DNA of 64,000 nucleotides from Paenibacillus kribbensis (GCF_002240415.1 NZ_CP020028.1:3311501-3375500), one strand, 5' to 3'. Numbered from the stretch's first letter, positions 53,592 to 63,038 are shown. Numbers and translations are program-made. The notes: generated by a model not told the origin, from the sequence alone.

Positions 53592-54035
53592 ATGGATTAC
53601 AGCTCACTTATTTTACTGGCGCTGGCCGGTCTTGGAATTATCAGCGGCAATTCCACGGTGACCATCGCCATGGTCGTATTATTGCTACTGCGGGTAACTA
53701 GTTTGAATTCTGCTTTCCCCTGGCTTGAAAAGTACGGCTTGACGATCGGAATTATCATGCTGACAATCGGGGTCATGACCCCGCTAGCCAGCGGTAAAAT
53801 CAGCATCAATCAAGTGATGGAGTCCTTTCTGCACTGGAAGTCACTGCTCGCGATTGCCATCGGCATCCTGGTAGCCTATCTTGGCGGTCGCGGAGTAACC
53901 CTGATGTCCGGTCAGCCTATCATTGTGACAGGTCTGCTCATCGGGACTGTCATTGGCGTTGCCTTCTTTAAGGGTGTACCTGTAGGGCCGCTTATTGCTG
54001 CCGGACTGCTGTCTCTCTTGATCGGCCGCTCCTAA
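53592..54035 (+). CDS. DUF441 family membrane protein
   Basis: A 147-residue protein with four hydrophobic segments. The pattern [26 protein letters not shown], the central [18 protein letters not shown] and the late [16 protein letters not shown] are the DUF441 (YeaL/YtwI) signature. Function unknown. I start at ATG 53592, with AAGGAG 9 bases upstream, rather than the longer frame that overlaps ypdA. It probably forms an operon with ypdA. Confidence 0.85.
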   Translation: MDYSSLILLALAGLGIISGNSTVTIAMVVLLLLRVTSLNSAFPWLEKYGLTIGIIMLTIGVMTPLASGKISINQVMESFLHWKSLLAIAIGILVAYLGGRGVTLMSGQPIIVTGLLIGTVIGVAFFKGVPVGPLIAAGLLSLLIGRS

Positions 54036-54145
54036 ACCCTTGGCTTATGGTCCGAATAAAGCAATCTGCATGTTGGGCTGAATTCAGTCCCGCTTTTGTG
54101 TTATACTCTTATCGCATAATTTGGTAAATGCAGGAGGCTTGACCG

Positions 54146-54658
54146 ATGTCTCGACAATTTGTAACGGAAGCTGTAATGGTGGCCATATACGGCCAGTTGC
54201 TTACATCTCCCGCCCCTGTTGAATATATAGTGCCTTACACATCACTGCTGGAGCTATACGAGTTTAAGGATAGCACGGAGCCTCTCATGGATAATCCTAT
54301 GGACGACCAGCATGTGAAGCGAAAGGTAAGCGAGCTCATCAGCTATTTTGAGGAGCCGTTGAATCAGAAAAAAATAAGGCGTGCCCTTCAGATGCCCTGG
54401 GCCAAAAGCTTGCCCATTCTATTCGACGCCAACACCTCGCTTATTGTCATTAATGCTGTGGATACGGCGCACTATGGAGAATATTTTGATCCGATCGAAA
54501 CCGAGCTGGTACTGACTGCCCAGCGTGAAGCATTGCCCATTTTGACAGATCAATTGGATTGGATTCACCGCATTATTGAAGCTTCTGTACCTGTGCATGT
54601 ATATGACATTGATGATTTTGATTTTGCGGTCGATGATCCGATGTTTAACAATCCTTAA
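54146..54658 (+). CDS. Conserved protein of unknown function (170 aa)
   Basis: Soluble, acidic protein of 170 residues beginning MSRQFVTEAVMVAIYGQLL and ending DDFDFAVDDPMFNNP. LPILFDANTSLIVINAVDTAHYGEYFDPIETELVLTAQ is a distinct alpha/beta stretch. No catalytic motif is seen. Similar proteins are common in Paenibacillus genomes and sometimes carry unconvincing enzymatic names. AGGAGGC precedes the ATG. It is a single gene, ending at the bidirectional terminator 54686-54745. Confidence 0.7.
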   Translation: MSRQFVTEAVMVAIYGQLLTSPAPVEYIVPYTSLLELYEFKDSTEPLMDNPMDDQHVKRKVSELISYFEEPLNQKKIRRALQMPWAKSLPILFDANTSLIVINAVDTAHYGEYFDPIETELVLTAQREALPILTDQLDWIHRIIEASVPVHVYDIDDFDFAVDDPMFNNP

Positions 54659-54685
54659 CATATGTCATACCTCCTTAAACGCAAT

Positions 54686-54745
54686 AAAGCGGCGGTGTAT
54701 CATGCGCAGGCTAATCCCCTGCAGCACGATGCTCCGCCGCTTTTT
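54686..54745. terminator. Bidirectional terminator between two convergent genes
   Basis: Outer stem AAAGCGGCGG / CCGCCGCTTT with an internal GCAGG/CCTGC hairpin; T runs flank both strands (TTTTT on plus, shorter on minus). It serves the 170-residue protein gene and the YneR-like gene. Confidence 0.8.
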
Positions 54746-54789
54746 CATGTCCACAAACAACTCTTGCACATTATTTCAACACTGGGACA

Positions 54790-55092
54790 TTACGCTTGCG
54801 TTTCCTCCGTGTAGGTGTAAATAATGTCGTCATGTTCCTCCAAATACTTGACTTGCAGATCATGACCCTTCAGATACCAGTAATCCTGGTCCTCCATATA
54901 AAACGTAATGCCAGCCGCTTCATGCTGCAATACGGGATGCTGCGGAGGCTCTACGGCAATTCCCAGAGAAAAGCCTGGATGCAACCCGCCGCCAGAACTG
55001 TAACGAACAAAAAAACGGATCGAATCACCATGATTCAAACCAAGCTCCTTAATGTACCACTGTGCCGCAGGCTCAGTTACCTGTATACTCAT
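54790..55092 (-). CDS. HesB/YneR-like protein without the usual cysteines
   Basis: A 100-residue protein of the HesB/IscA-like fold. It matches B. subtilis YneR: VTEPAAQWYIKELGLNHGDSIRFFVRYSSGGGLHPGFSLGIA and ITFYMEDQDYWYLKGHDL. A-type iron-sulfur carriers use three cysteines; there is none here, so it cannot hold a cluster in that way. It is convergent with the 170-residue gene. ATG at 55092 follows AGGAG. Confidence 0.8.
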   Translation of the reverse strand: MSIQVTEPAAQWYIKELGLNHGDSIRFFVRYSSGGGLHPGFSLGIAVEPPQHPVLQHEAAGITFYMEDQDYWYLKGHDLQVKYLEEHDDIIYTYTEETQA

Positions 55093-55220
55093 GCGTTATG
55101 CTCATCTCCTTGTACAATGACATCCTGCCAACTATATCATAGCATCTTTTGGAATGGCCACCAACCGCCTGCTTTAGCCAGCCTTTCGGTACAAGTCATA
55201 TACATTTTTTTGAAAAGGGT

Positions 55221-55250
55221 TTGACAATTCGCAAATAAGGGTGTTAAGAT
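55221..55250 (+). promoter_or_regulatory. Predicted promoter of the bmrCD-type operon
   Basis: TTGACA at 55221-55226 with TTAAGA/TAAGAT at 55244-55250 (17-18 base spacing). It would give a leader of about 400 bases before the first ABC gene, which contains a leader ORF and a terminator. Confidence 0.55.
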
Positions 55251-55344
55251 TCAACCATACGAGATCCATTTTGGAATTTATTACAATTCGTACGATTACT
55301 CATGTAAAAATGAACCCATTTTGAGGAAGAAAGGAGTGTTACCG

Positions 55345-55452
55345 GTGCTAAAATTCCCTATTGTATTTCATCTACACACACAACAACTTCATACCGGAGC
55401 ACCTCCCCTGTCGCAACTTTCCGAATTGGGCCATTCACGTTGTATGGTTTAA
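55345..55452 (+). CDS. Leader peptide upstream of the BmrCD-type ABC exporter
   Basis: A 35-codon ORF starting GTG at 55345, with AAGGAGTG 8 bases before it. It begins MLKFPIVFHLHTQQLH and ends SRCMV. It is followed by alternative hairpins and a terminator 85 bases on, then by the transporter genes. B. subtilis bmrCD is controlled by the leader peptide BmrB, where ribosome stalling by antibiotics prevents termination; this layout is the same although the peptide sequence differs. Confidence 0.55.
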   Translation: MLKFPIVFHLHTQQLHTGAPPLSQLSELGHSRCMV

Positions 55453-55536
55453 TACGAATGTTTGCCTGTGTTTGAGCAGTTTTTCAGTGGTGAGTGTGCT
55501 GAAAATACCTGCACGCCATATGATATTGAGATTTAA

Positions 55537-55568
55537 GGCATATCGTCTGTGGACGGTATGCCTTTTTT
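55537..55568 (+). terminator. Attenuator terminator in the leader of the ABC operon
   Basis: The stem GGCATATCGTC / GACGGTATGCC with loop TGTG is followed by TTTTTT, about 100 bases before the first ABC gene. An upstream TTTTCAG...CTGAAAA hairpin may be part of the alternative fold. Confidence 0.8.
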
Positions 55569-55669
55569 GCGCCTGTTGCCTGATCAAGCTCGTGGCAGAA
55601 ACTGCTGTTGTTTTTTCAAAATGGTACACAACTCTCGAATGAGCTTGTTATGAAAGGATGGGATTCCTC

Positions 55670-57427
55670 TTGTTTTCGGTACTCAAAAATTTAAGCTGGT
55701 TTTTTAAAAAAGAACGAAGCCGATACTCCATTGGATTGTTTATGCTGATAGCCGTTGGTATTGTAGAGCTGGCTCCTCCTCGTCTGCTAGGCAGCGCCAT
55801 TGATGAAATCGTGCGCGGTACGATATCCTGGTCCTCCCTTTGGCGTTATATTTTTATGATCTTGGGCATTCTCGCCGTCATCTACTACGTTACGTACATA
55901 TGGATGCACAAGCTGTTTGGTGGGGCCAATCTGGTGGAGCGTCTGCTTCGTACGCGCTTTATGAATCATCTGCTGCGAATGACGCCGCCTTTTTTTGAGC
56001 GCAATCGTACAGGTGATTTAATGGCTCGTGCCACGAACGACCTGCGTTCCGTAGCTAGTACAGCGGGCTTCGGGATGCTGACATTAACAGACTCGACGGT
56101 CTATCTGACCGTGGTATTAGTTGCCATGGGCACCCTGATTAGCTGGAAACTGACACTGGCGGCTATCCTGCCGCTGCCTTTTATTGCCCTGGCCATGAGC
56201 ATTTACGGCAAAGCCGTTCACGAGCGCTACACACTCGCACAGGATGCATTTGGCGATATGAACGATCAGGTGCTGGAATCAGTGGCAGGCATCCGGGTCA
56301 TTCGCGCCTATGTCCAGGAGCGGATGGATGAAAAGCGTTTCGCAGATATTACCGAGGATGTGTTTCGTAAAAATTTGGCAGTCGCCCGAATGGACGCTCT
56401 CTTTGAACCAACCATCCGCCTCTGCGTAGGACTTAGCTACGTCATCGGCCTCGGCTATGGTATTTATCTGGTCTTTCATAACGATATCACGCTGGGCGAG
56501 CTGGTCTCCTTTAACATGTATCTGGGAATGATGATTTGGCCGATGTTTGCCATCGGTGAGCTGATTAACATCATGCAGCGCGGCAGCGCTTCTCTGGATC
56601 GGGTCAATGAAACGCTCAATGTCCAGCCAGACGTACAGGATGCAGCCCATCCCGTATCGGTTAGCCGTCCTGAGTCCATTACGATGAAAGATGTTACCTT
56701 CCGTTATCCCACCTCCACTGTCGATAATTTGTCGCATATGAGCCTGGAGTTGAAACGTGGTGAAACGCTAGGCGTTGTCGGTCGAACTGGCAGCGGAAAG
56801 TCCACTTTGCTCAAACAACTTTTGCATGAGTACCCGACAGGCAGTGGTGATATTTTAATCTCTGGCACAAGGCTGGAGGACATTTCCATTGAGCAGCTGC
56901 ACAGCTGGATCGGCTACGTGCCGCAGGAGCAAATTTTGTTTTCCAAATCGGTACGCGAGAACATTCAGTTCGGTAAGCCTGGTGCAGATGATGACGACAT
57001 CATGGAAGCTATCCGCACTGCTGCCTTTGATCAGGACCTGGGGACCCTGTCCGATGGACTGGATACACTCGTTGGGGAAAAAGGGATCGCCCTGTCCGGC
57101 GGCCAGAAGCAACGTGTCTCGCTGGCGCGCGCCTTTATCGGTGAGCCGGATATTCTGGTGCTCGACGATGCACTGTCTGCGGTAGATGCCCGGACGGAAG
57201 CGCGTATTATCGAAAATATCCGGCGTAAGCGCTCGGGTAAAACAACCCTGATCTCCACTCACCGTCTCTCGGCTGTCGAACATGCAGACCGGATCGTCGT
57301 GCTGGAGCAAGGACGCATTATTGAGGAAGGAACCCACAGTGAGCTGCTTGAGGCTGGCGGTTGGTACCGGCAGCAGTATGAACGGCAACAAGTGGAATCT
57401 GATCTGACCTCAGGGGAGGTATCCTAA
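55670..57427 (+). CDS. bmrC: ABC multidrug exporter subunit, BmrC-like
   Basis: A 585-residue half-transporter: six membrane helices (about 1-310), then an ATPase domain with Walker A GRTGSGKST, Q-loop YVPQEQILF, signature LSGGQKQRVSLARA and Walker B DILVLDDALSAVD. The sequence follows B. subtilis BmrC (YheI) closely: MTPPFFERNRTGDLMARATNDL, MYLGMMIWPMFAIGELINIMQRG. The residue after Walker B is Asp rather than Glu, giving the degenerate site typical of heterodimeric exporters. I start at TTG 55670 (protein MFSVLKNLSWFFK) like the homologue; ATG 55658 is too close to the ribosome site. Its stop overlaps the bmrD start (TAATG). Confidence 0.9.
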   Translation: MFSVLKNLSWFFKKERSRYSIGLFMLIAVGIVELAPPRLLGSAIDEIVRGTISWSSLWRYIFMILGILAVIYYVTYIWMHKLFGGANLVERLLRTRFMNHLLRMTPPFFERNRTGDLMARATNDLRSVASTAGFGMLTLTDSTVYLTVVLVAMGTLISWKLTLAAILPLPFIALAMSIYGKAVHERYTLAQDAFGDMNDQVLESVAGIRVIRAYVQERMDEKRFADITEDVFRKNLAVARMDALFEPTIRLCVGLSYVIGLGYGIYLVFHNDITLGELVSFNMYLGMMIWPMFAIGELINIMQRGSASLDRVNETLNVQPDVQDAAHPVSVSRPESITMKDVTFRYPTSTVDNLSHMSLELKRGETLGVVGRTGSGKSTLLKQLLHEYPTGSGDILISGTRLEDISIEQLHSWIGYVPQEQILFSKSVRENIQFGKPGADDDDIMEAIRTAAFDQDLGTLSDGLDTLVGEKGIALSGGQKQRVSLARAFIGEPDILVLDDALSAVDARTEARIIENIRRKRSGKTTLISTHRLSAVEHADRIVVLEQGRIIEEGTHSELLEAGGWYRQQYERQQVESDLTSGEVS

Positions 57428-59607
57428 TGAAACCCAATATCGGCAAAAGGCTGTTCCAGTACGCCCTGACGAGCAAAGCAGGTTTTATCGCTGCACTCAT
57501 CGCATTGGCCATTGGAGTAGCCGCCGAGCTGGCCGGACCCTTCATCGCCAAAACGATGATCGACGACCATATGCTCGCTATAGAAAAACCATTTTATGAA
57601 ACAACGAGTGTGGACGGTACTGTAAGCTTTGCCGGAACCCACTTTAAGCGTGAAGACCGCTTTGAGCCCGGAGAAGCCAAAGGTCGCGAAGCGAGAATTT
57701 TACAAGTGGGCAAATCCTTTGTATTTGTTGATGGCTCGGTGCAGGTGGCTGACGGCAACCGCTCCTTTGCTAACGGTACGCTAACGGTGACACGCGGCTC
57801 CGATACCTTTCGCTATGAAGCCAAGGCTTTGACTGCTGATGAGCTGTATAGCTTTTACAAACCGGAAATGCCCGGCATCTTTCAACTGATTGGCTGGTAT
57901 TGCTTCTTTCTGGTCGTTTCGATCTTTGCCGAGTTTGGCAAAACGTACTGGCTGCAATCCTCTGCCAACAAGGTCATTCAGAAGCTTCGGCTAGACCTCT
58001 ACGCGCACATTCAGCGCTTGCCGGTTTACTTTTTTGACAACCTGCCCGCAGGCAAGGTCGTATCGCGTGTTACGAATGATACCGAGGCGGTCAAAGACTT
58101 GTTCGTAGCTGTATTGTCAAACTTTACCTCAGGTATTGTGACGATGACAGGGGTATATGTTGCCCTCTTCCTGCTGGACTTCAGATTGGGCCTGATCTCC
58201 TTATTCATTGTGCCGCTGCTGATCTTGTGGATTGTGCTATATCGCAAGGTTGCCACCCGCTATAATACGATCATTCGATCCAGGCTCAGTGAAATCAATG
58301 CGATTATCAATGAATCTATTCAGGGTATGTCCATTATTCGTGTATTCCGTCATCAGAAGCAAACGCAAACCGAGTTTGAAGAATTGAATGATGACTATAT
58401 GAAGCATCAGAATAAAATGCTGAATTTGAACGCTTTTACTTCGCACAATTTGGTCAACGTGTTGAGAAACCTCGCCTTTGCTGTGGTGTTATGGTATTTC
58501 GGGTCCAAGGCGCTTGGCACTACAGACAGTGCGATATCGCTAGGTGTCCTGTATGCCTTCGTCGATGTGCTAGGGCGACTGTTCCAACCTATGACAGGTA
58601 TGGTCAACCAACTTGCCGTACTGGATACGTCCATCGTGTCCTCCGGACGGGTATTTGAACTGATGGATGAAACCGGAGAGCCCGTGACGGACGGCACCAT
58701 GCCGCGCTACAAAGGGAAGGTAGCATTTGACGACGTATCTTTTGCCTACAAAAAAGATGATGTGCTTAAGCATATTTCCTTTACAGCACAGCCTGGCCAA
58801 ACGGTTGCCCTGGTCGGACATACCGGATCAGGTAAAAGCTCGATTATTAATCTGCTGTTCCGCTTCTATGATCCGCAGAAAGGAACGATCACCATTGACG
58901 GAACGCCTGTCAAGGAAATCCCTAAGCAATGGCTTCGCCATCATATGGGCATTGTTCTTCAAGATCCGTATTTGTTTACAGGTACGGTAGCCTCCAATGT
59001 CAGTCTCGGAGACAGCCGCATCACCAGAGAACAGGTGGACAAAGCGCTGCATGACGTTGGAGCTGACAAACTGTTAGCTCATTTGCCGCAAGGCTTTGAT
59101 GAACCTGTTATTGAAAAAGGCAGCACATTATCTGCCGGCCAGCGCCAGCTTATTTCCTTTGCGCGCGCGCTGGCCTTCGATCCAGCCATTTTGATTTTGG
59201 ATGAAGCTACTGCCAATATTGATACCGAAACGGAAGCGCTCATTCAATCTGCCCTTGAGGTGCTTAAAAAGGGGCGCACGACCTTTATCATCGCTCACCG
59301 TTTGTCGACCATTCGCAGCGCGGACCAAATTTTGGTGCTGCATCGGGGTGAAATTGTGGAGCGCGGTAGCCATGAGGAGCTTATGGCTCATGGCGGTCGT
59401 TATTTCCAAATGTATCAGCTTCAGTCGGGAACGGTTGGAACAGATGCAGCCTCATCACCTGCGCAGGACGGCTTGCTTGGCGGTAAAGATACTGTAGCCG
59501 CAATGGCTACGGTTTCTGGAAAGTCTGACAATCGGTCGAGTTCCAGCGCTTCGCAGAAAGCAAGTTCCGGCCAAAGCGGCCCCGGCTTGGTTGGCGGAAA
59601 CGCTTAA
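57427..59607 (+). CDS. bmrD: ABC multidrug exporter subunit, BmrD-like
   Basis: A 726-residue half-transporter, partner of BmrC. Six membrane helices with the BmrD-type extracytoplasmic insertion between TM1 and TM2 (about residues 45-145), then an ATPase with GHTGSGKSS, VLQDPYLFTGTVASNVSLG, LSAGQRQLISFARA and Walker B AILILDEATANID with catalytic Glu. Together the subunits export drugs or lipids. The last 55 residues (Ser/Gly/Ala-rich) extend past the usual end and look disordered. It is translationally coupled to bmrC by the TAATG overlap. Confidence 0.9.
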   Translation: MKPNIGKRLFQYALTSKAGFIAALIALAIGVAAELAGPFIAKTMIDDHMLAIEKPFYETTSVDGTVSFAGTHFKREDRFEPGEAKGREARILQVGKSFVFVDGSVQVADGNRSFANGTLTVTRGSDTFRYEAKALTADELYSFYKPEMPGIFQLIGWYCFFLVVSIFAEFGKTYWLQSSANKVIQKLRLDLYAHIQRLPVYFFDNLPAGKVVSRVTNDTEAVKDLFVAVLSNFTSGIVTMTGVYVALFLLDFRLGLISLFIVPLLILWIVLYRKVATRYNTIIRSRLSEINAIINESIQGMSIIRVFRHQKQTQTEFEELNDDYMKHQNKMLNLNAFTSHNLVNVLRNLAFAVVLWYFGSKALGTTDSAISLGVLYAFVDVLGRLFQPMTGMVNQLAVLDTSIVSSGRVFELMDETGEPVTDGTMPRYKGKVAFDDVSFAYKKDDVLKHISFTAQPGQTVALVGHTGSGKSSIINLLFRFYDPQKGTITIDGTPVKEIPKQWLRHHMGIVLQDPYLFTGTVASNVSLGDSRITREQVDKALHDVGADKLLAHLPQGFDEPVIEKGSTLSAGQRQLISFARALAFDPAILILDEATANIDTETEALIQSALEVLKKGRTTFIIAHRLSTIRSADQILVLHRGEIVERGSHEELMAHGGRYFQMYQLQSGTVGTDAASSPAQDGLLGGKDTVAAMATVSGKSDNRSSSSASQKASSGQSGPGLVGGNA

Positions 59608-59689
59608 GTCGGCTTGTAAAGATGAAATAAACGACTTTGCCTTGGGCAAATGACTCGCGTGATGCATTAAAATTAAGCATTAAAAAAAA

Positions 59690-59730
59690 CAGCAAGTTTC
59701 CATTAGATATAGGAGACTTGCTGGTTTTAT
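59690..59730. terminator. Terminator after bmrD, shared with the convergent SLH gene
   Basis: CAGCAAGTTTCC / GGAGACTTGCTG stem (one mismatch), with TTTTATTTTT on the plus side and TTTTTTT on the minus side. Confidence 0.85.
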
Positions 59731-59769
59731 TTTTGTATATTGCTACATTCCCTGAATGGGCTACAGACC

Positions 59770-60738
59770 TTATTTAGCTACCGATGTACCTGTGCCTGCG
59801 GGTGGAGATACTGTTCCTTCTACAGCTTTGAGCGTAACCTTATATTTGCTGTTCACCAATGTACTTGTGTGGGTATCTGTAATAACCTGGATGTTCATTT
59901 CCCCCGGCTTTGGACTTGTTAACTTGTAGTAAATGACTGCATTCGTATCATCTACATAGTCGATATGATCCACTTCAATGCCGTATCCCGGATTAGGTGC
60001 CTGCAAACGGGTAATTGTCACCTTGTTCTGCTGGTCATTCACCTTCTCTATGCTCATACTAATACCGTTTTGCTGAACCGAATCTAAAGGCTCGGCCGGA
60101 TTTTCAGGAGTGGCCTCAGCTGGTCTATGATTTTGCACAAATTCAGATGCGTTATAGACCATTTCCGCTGCCTCCATCCGGGTTACTTTTCGATCCGGAT
60201 TAAAGTTGCTCTGATCATCCAATTTGGCAATTTTGGTCAACAGCAGAAATTGAACCGCTTCGCTTGAATCCTGGTCCAGCTTTTTGCCGTCCGCTACATT
60301 AACGTACATACGAACGGTTGGGTATTCTCCTGTGGCACTCACTGCTTTATACAGAATGTTTGCGAATTGTTCCCTTGTCATGCGAGTACCTGGGTCAATA
60401 TCCGGTGACAGAGGGATTTGATGCTGTGCTGCAATCCGGTAGGACTTGGCATACCAGGCTGAAGCGGGAATGTTTGCAAAGGAACCGGTTGTGAAATCAG
60501 GCATAACCTGAAGATCCATGGCATTAACGACCATATGCACTCCTTGTGCATAGGTAAGCGTTTGGTCAGGTGCAAACTTGTCCTTTGTTATTCCCTGAAT
60601 AATACCTTTCTCCTGAAGCGAATTCACGATTTTCTCCTGTTCAGCTCCTTTTATATCACGAAAAGCAGAAGCCGATGTAGCCACTGCCAATGAGCAGATG
60701 ACGAGCAGAGCAGCTGTCACACTTTTATTTTTTGTCAT
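59770..60738 (-). CDS. S-layer homology protein with PrcB-like C-terminal domain
   Basis: A 322-residue exported protein. The signal peptide is about 25 residues (ALLVICSLAVATSASA). Two to three SLH-type repeats follow (FRDIKGAEQEKIVNSLQEKGIIQG, FANIPASAWYAKSYRIAAQHQI, VTRMEAAEMVYNAS), which bind wall pyruvylated polymer. The C-terminal 100 residues resemble the PrcB_C domain found in protease-complex subunits (GYGIEVDHIDYVDDTNAVIYYKLTSPKPGE). ATG at 60738 follows GGAGG. It is probably anchored to the cell surface. Confidence 0.82.
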   Translation of the reverse strand: MTKNKSVTAALLVICSLAVATSASAFRDIKGAEQEKIVNSLQEKGIIQGITKDKFAPDQTLTYAQGVHMVVNAMDLQVMPDFTTGSFANIPASAWYAKSYRIAAQHQIPLSPDIDPGTRMTREQFANILYKAVSATGEYPTVRMYVNVADGKKLDQDSSEAVQFLLLTKIAKLDDQSNFNPDRKVTRMEAAEMVYNASEFVQNHRPAEATPENPAEPLDSVQQNGISMSIEKVNDQQNKVTITRLQAPNPGYGIEVDHIDYVDDTNAVIYYKLTSPKPGEMNIQVITDTHTSTLVNSKYKVTLKAVEGTVSPPAGTGTSVAK

Positions 60739-60859
60739 GTGGTGCACCTCCATTTTTACTATGTTCTATACTTACCGACGTAATAGGAGCAGCAAATGTT
60801 TCACATATGCACAAAAGGATTGCAAAACAGCACAGCAAGCAGCCCTTTATTCGCTTGGT

Positions 60860-62590
60860 TTACATCCGATTAGGTGCTTTCAGCCCAAGAAGCTGCAGCG
60901 TACTTGCCAGAATATCCGCAGTTTGTTCCGCCAGCTGAATACGCCACCGCCCACCACCAACAATCCGTTCCTTGGCGTAAAAACGGTTGAACGCTTGAGC
61001 CGTATCCAACGCAAATCTCGCCATAACCGAAGGCTCCAACTGTCGAACCGCACGTATCAATTGTCCATGATAGCGATCCAACTGCTTAAGCAGCTCCCAG
61101 CCTGCATCACCCAGTATCTCACTCGAGGCGTCAGTCAATTCAGAGGAATGCTTCTCCTGCGCTGGGACGGTGCCGCTAAAATCAGAATGAGCACCAGCGT
61201 GAGTGCGCGCGTAAGCTTTTTCCAGAAGACTGCGTATGCGCGCATGAGTGTACTGTACATAAGGCCCGGTCTCGCCCTCAAAGGTGAGCGCCTCCTCCAG
61301 CGAAAAATCCACTTCATTTAGACGATTGTTTTTTAAATCACCGAAAATAATCGCTCCGATCCCAACGTCCTCGGCTATTTCCTGTTGGTCCTGTAAATCA
61401 GGGTTCTTCTGCGTGATAATGGCTTGAGCACGCGCTACAGCTTCATCGAGCACCTCCTCCAGCTTCACAACCTTGCCGCGTCTCGTAGACATTTTCTTGC
61501 CTGCGAACCGCATCAGTCCAAACGGCACATGCTCACATTGCTCCGCCCATGTCTCCCCTGCACGCTTCAGTACCGCAAACACCTGCTGAAAATGCAACCT
61601 CTGCTCCCCGCCAACGACGTAAAGCAACCAATCAGCCTTCATCACCTCACGACGATAGATCGCTGTTGCCAGGTCACGTGTCGGATAAATCGTGGTCCCA
61701 TCCTTTTTTAAAATAAGACACGGCGGCAACTCCTCTTCTTCCAGGCGAACCACGAGTGCCCCGTCGCTTTCCTCCAGCAGTTCTTTCGCTCTTAATTGGG
61801 CAACAACTGCCTGCATCTTATCATTATAAAAACTTTCCCCTAGCACATGGTCGAATGTAATGTTCAAACGCTGGTACATGCGATCAAATTCACCCAGACT
61901 GACCTCAACAAAAAACTCCCATAGTCGCTGTGCCTCGGCATCCCCATGCTCCAAACGCCGGAACCACTCGCGGCCTTCTTCCTCCAAAGACGGGTCATGC
62001 TCGGCCTCCTGATGAAAACGCACATATAGCTTAAGCGACTCTCCAATCGGATCCTGTTGTAGCTGCTCGTCATTGCCCCATCTTTTATAGGCTGCAATTT
62101 GCTTGCCAAATTGTGTTCCCCAATCTCCCAGATGATTCACGCTAATAGGAACATGTCCTGTTTCCCCTAGAATGCGATACAGGGCAGCACCGATGACAGT
62201 AGAGCGAAGATGGCCGATACCAAATGGTTTGGCGATGTTAGGTGAGGACATATCAATCACCACCCGCTGTCCATGCCCAATATCTGGCTTGAGGAAATCA
62301 GGCTTGTTCAATTCAGCCAGCATAAGCGGAATCTGAACAGAACGATTCAGTGTTATATTTACATAGGCACCAGCAGCCGAAGCACTTAAACCTTCCTCAT
62401 GACTTATTGCCTCCGCCAATTCAAGTGCAATTTGCTGTGGAGACTTGCGAAGCTTTTTAGCCAGCACAAAACACGGAAACGCCAAATCTCCCCATTCCGG
62501 CTGCGGGGGTATCTCCAATAAAGATAAAACTTCCTTTTCCTCCAAGCCCGTATGGGTCAATAAAACCTTGGCAGCAGTCTTTAACAGCAT
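60860..62590 (-). CDS. argS: Arginyl-tRNA synthetase
   Basis: A 576-residue class I synthetase. An N-terminal Add-1 domain is followed by the HIGH motif SSPNIAKPFGIGHLRSTVIG, and by the KMSKS-equivalent MSTRRGKV. The C-terminal anticodon domain has MARFALDTAQAFNRFYA. ArgRS-specific features (DWGTQFGK) are present. I start at ATG 62590 after GGAGAG, as an upstream frame lies inside the leader. It is controlled by the T-box upstream, whose specifier codon reads CGC (Arg). Confidence 0.95.
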   Translation of the reverse strand: MLLKTAAKVLLTHTGLEEKEVLSLLEIPPQPEWGDLAFPCFVLAKKLRKSPQQIALELAEAISHEEGLSASAAGAYVNITLNRSVQIPLMLAELNKPDFLKPDIGHGQRVVIDMSSPNIAKPFGIGHLRSTVIGAALYRILGETGHVPISVNHLGDWGTQFGKQIAAYKRWGNDEQLQQDPIGESLKLYVRFHQEAEHDPSLEEEGREWFRRLEHGDAEAQRLWEFFVEVSLGEFDRMYQRLNITFDHVLGESFYNDKMQAVVAQLRAKELLEESDGALVVRLEEEELPPCLILKKDGTTIYPTRDLATAIYRREVMKADWLLYVVGGEQRLHFQQVFAVLKRAGETWAEQCEHVPFGLMRFAGKKMSTRRGKVVKLEEVLDEAVARAQAIITQKNPDLQDQQEIAEDVGIGAIIFGDLKNNRLNEVDFSLEEALTFEGETGPYVQYTHARIRSLLEKAYARTHAGAHSDFSGTVPAQEKHSSELTDASSEILGDAGWELLKQLDRYHGQLIRAVRQLEPSVMARFALDTAQAFNRFYAKERIVGGGRWRIQLAEQTADILASTLQLLGLKAPNRM

Positions 62591-62645
62591 GTTTTCTCTC
62601 TCCTTCTCTATTAAGATTTCAGGATTTTGCAAAATCCTTGTCTAA

Positions 62646-62970
62646 CAAAAAAAGCTCCCGCCTCTTGACATGATTCAAGAGACGAGAACTTCAATATCCC
62701 CGCGGTACCACTCTTCGTAAATCGGGCTGCGCAGCTAAAAGCTTACTTGCACAAATCGCCGATTTCACTCCAATGACGAATAACGGTGTCTGCCGGGCTG
62801 ATCTACTAAAGGAACTACACTCAAGGAATCTCCTGAATGTACTTCATGATTCGACCAACCATCTCCCGGGTGCGCTTCACATCAAACCTCATACCGGCTT
62901 CCACCTTTTCCGGCTCGCTGTAATGATCAGGCTTCAATGCTACTCTCCCATTCCACGACGTTAATTTCCC
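62646..62970 (-). promoter_or_regulatory. T-box riboswitch (Arg) upstream of argS
   Basis: The minus strand carries the T-box sequence AGTGGTACCGCGG (62700-62713), a terminator stem (GTCTCTTGA / TCAAGAGGC) with TTTTTTT, and stem I with GAGTAG and AGCCGG...AAGCCGG loops. The specifier loop has GTGAAG followed by CGC (62872-62874) and A, an arginine codon. Uncharged tRNA(Arg) should bind and stabilise the antiterminator. Confidence 0.92.
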
Positions 62971-63038
62971 ATCATTATACAAATCTATTCAGTAGAAAGC
63001 AACCTTTTCTTCTTCAGGCGCTAACTCCATATATGTAA

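Noticed and set aside
55361..55642. 93-codon ORF over the ABC leader region
   Set aside because: It reads through the terminator stem without a ribosome site; the shorter GTG-started leader ORF is better supported.
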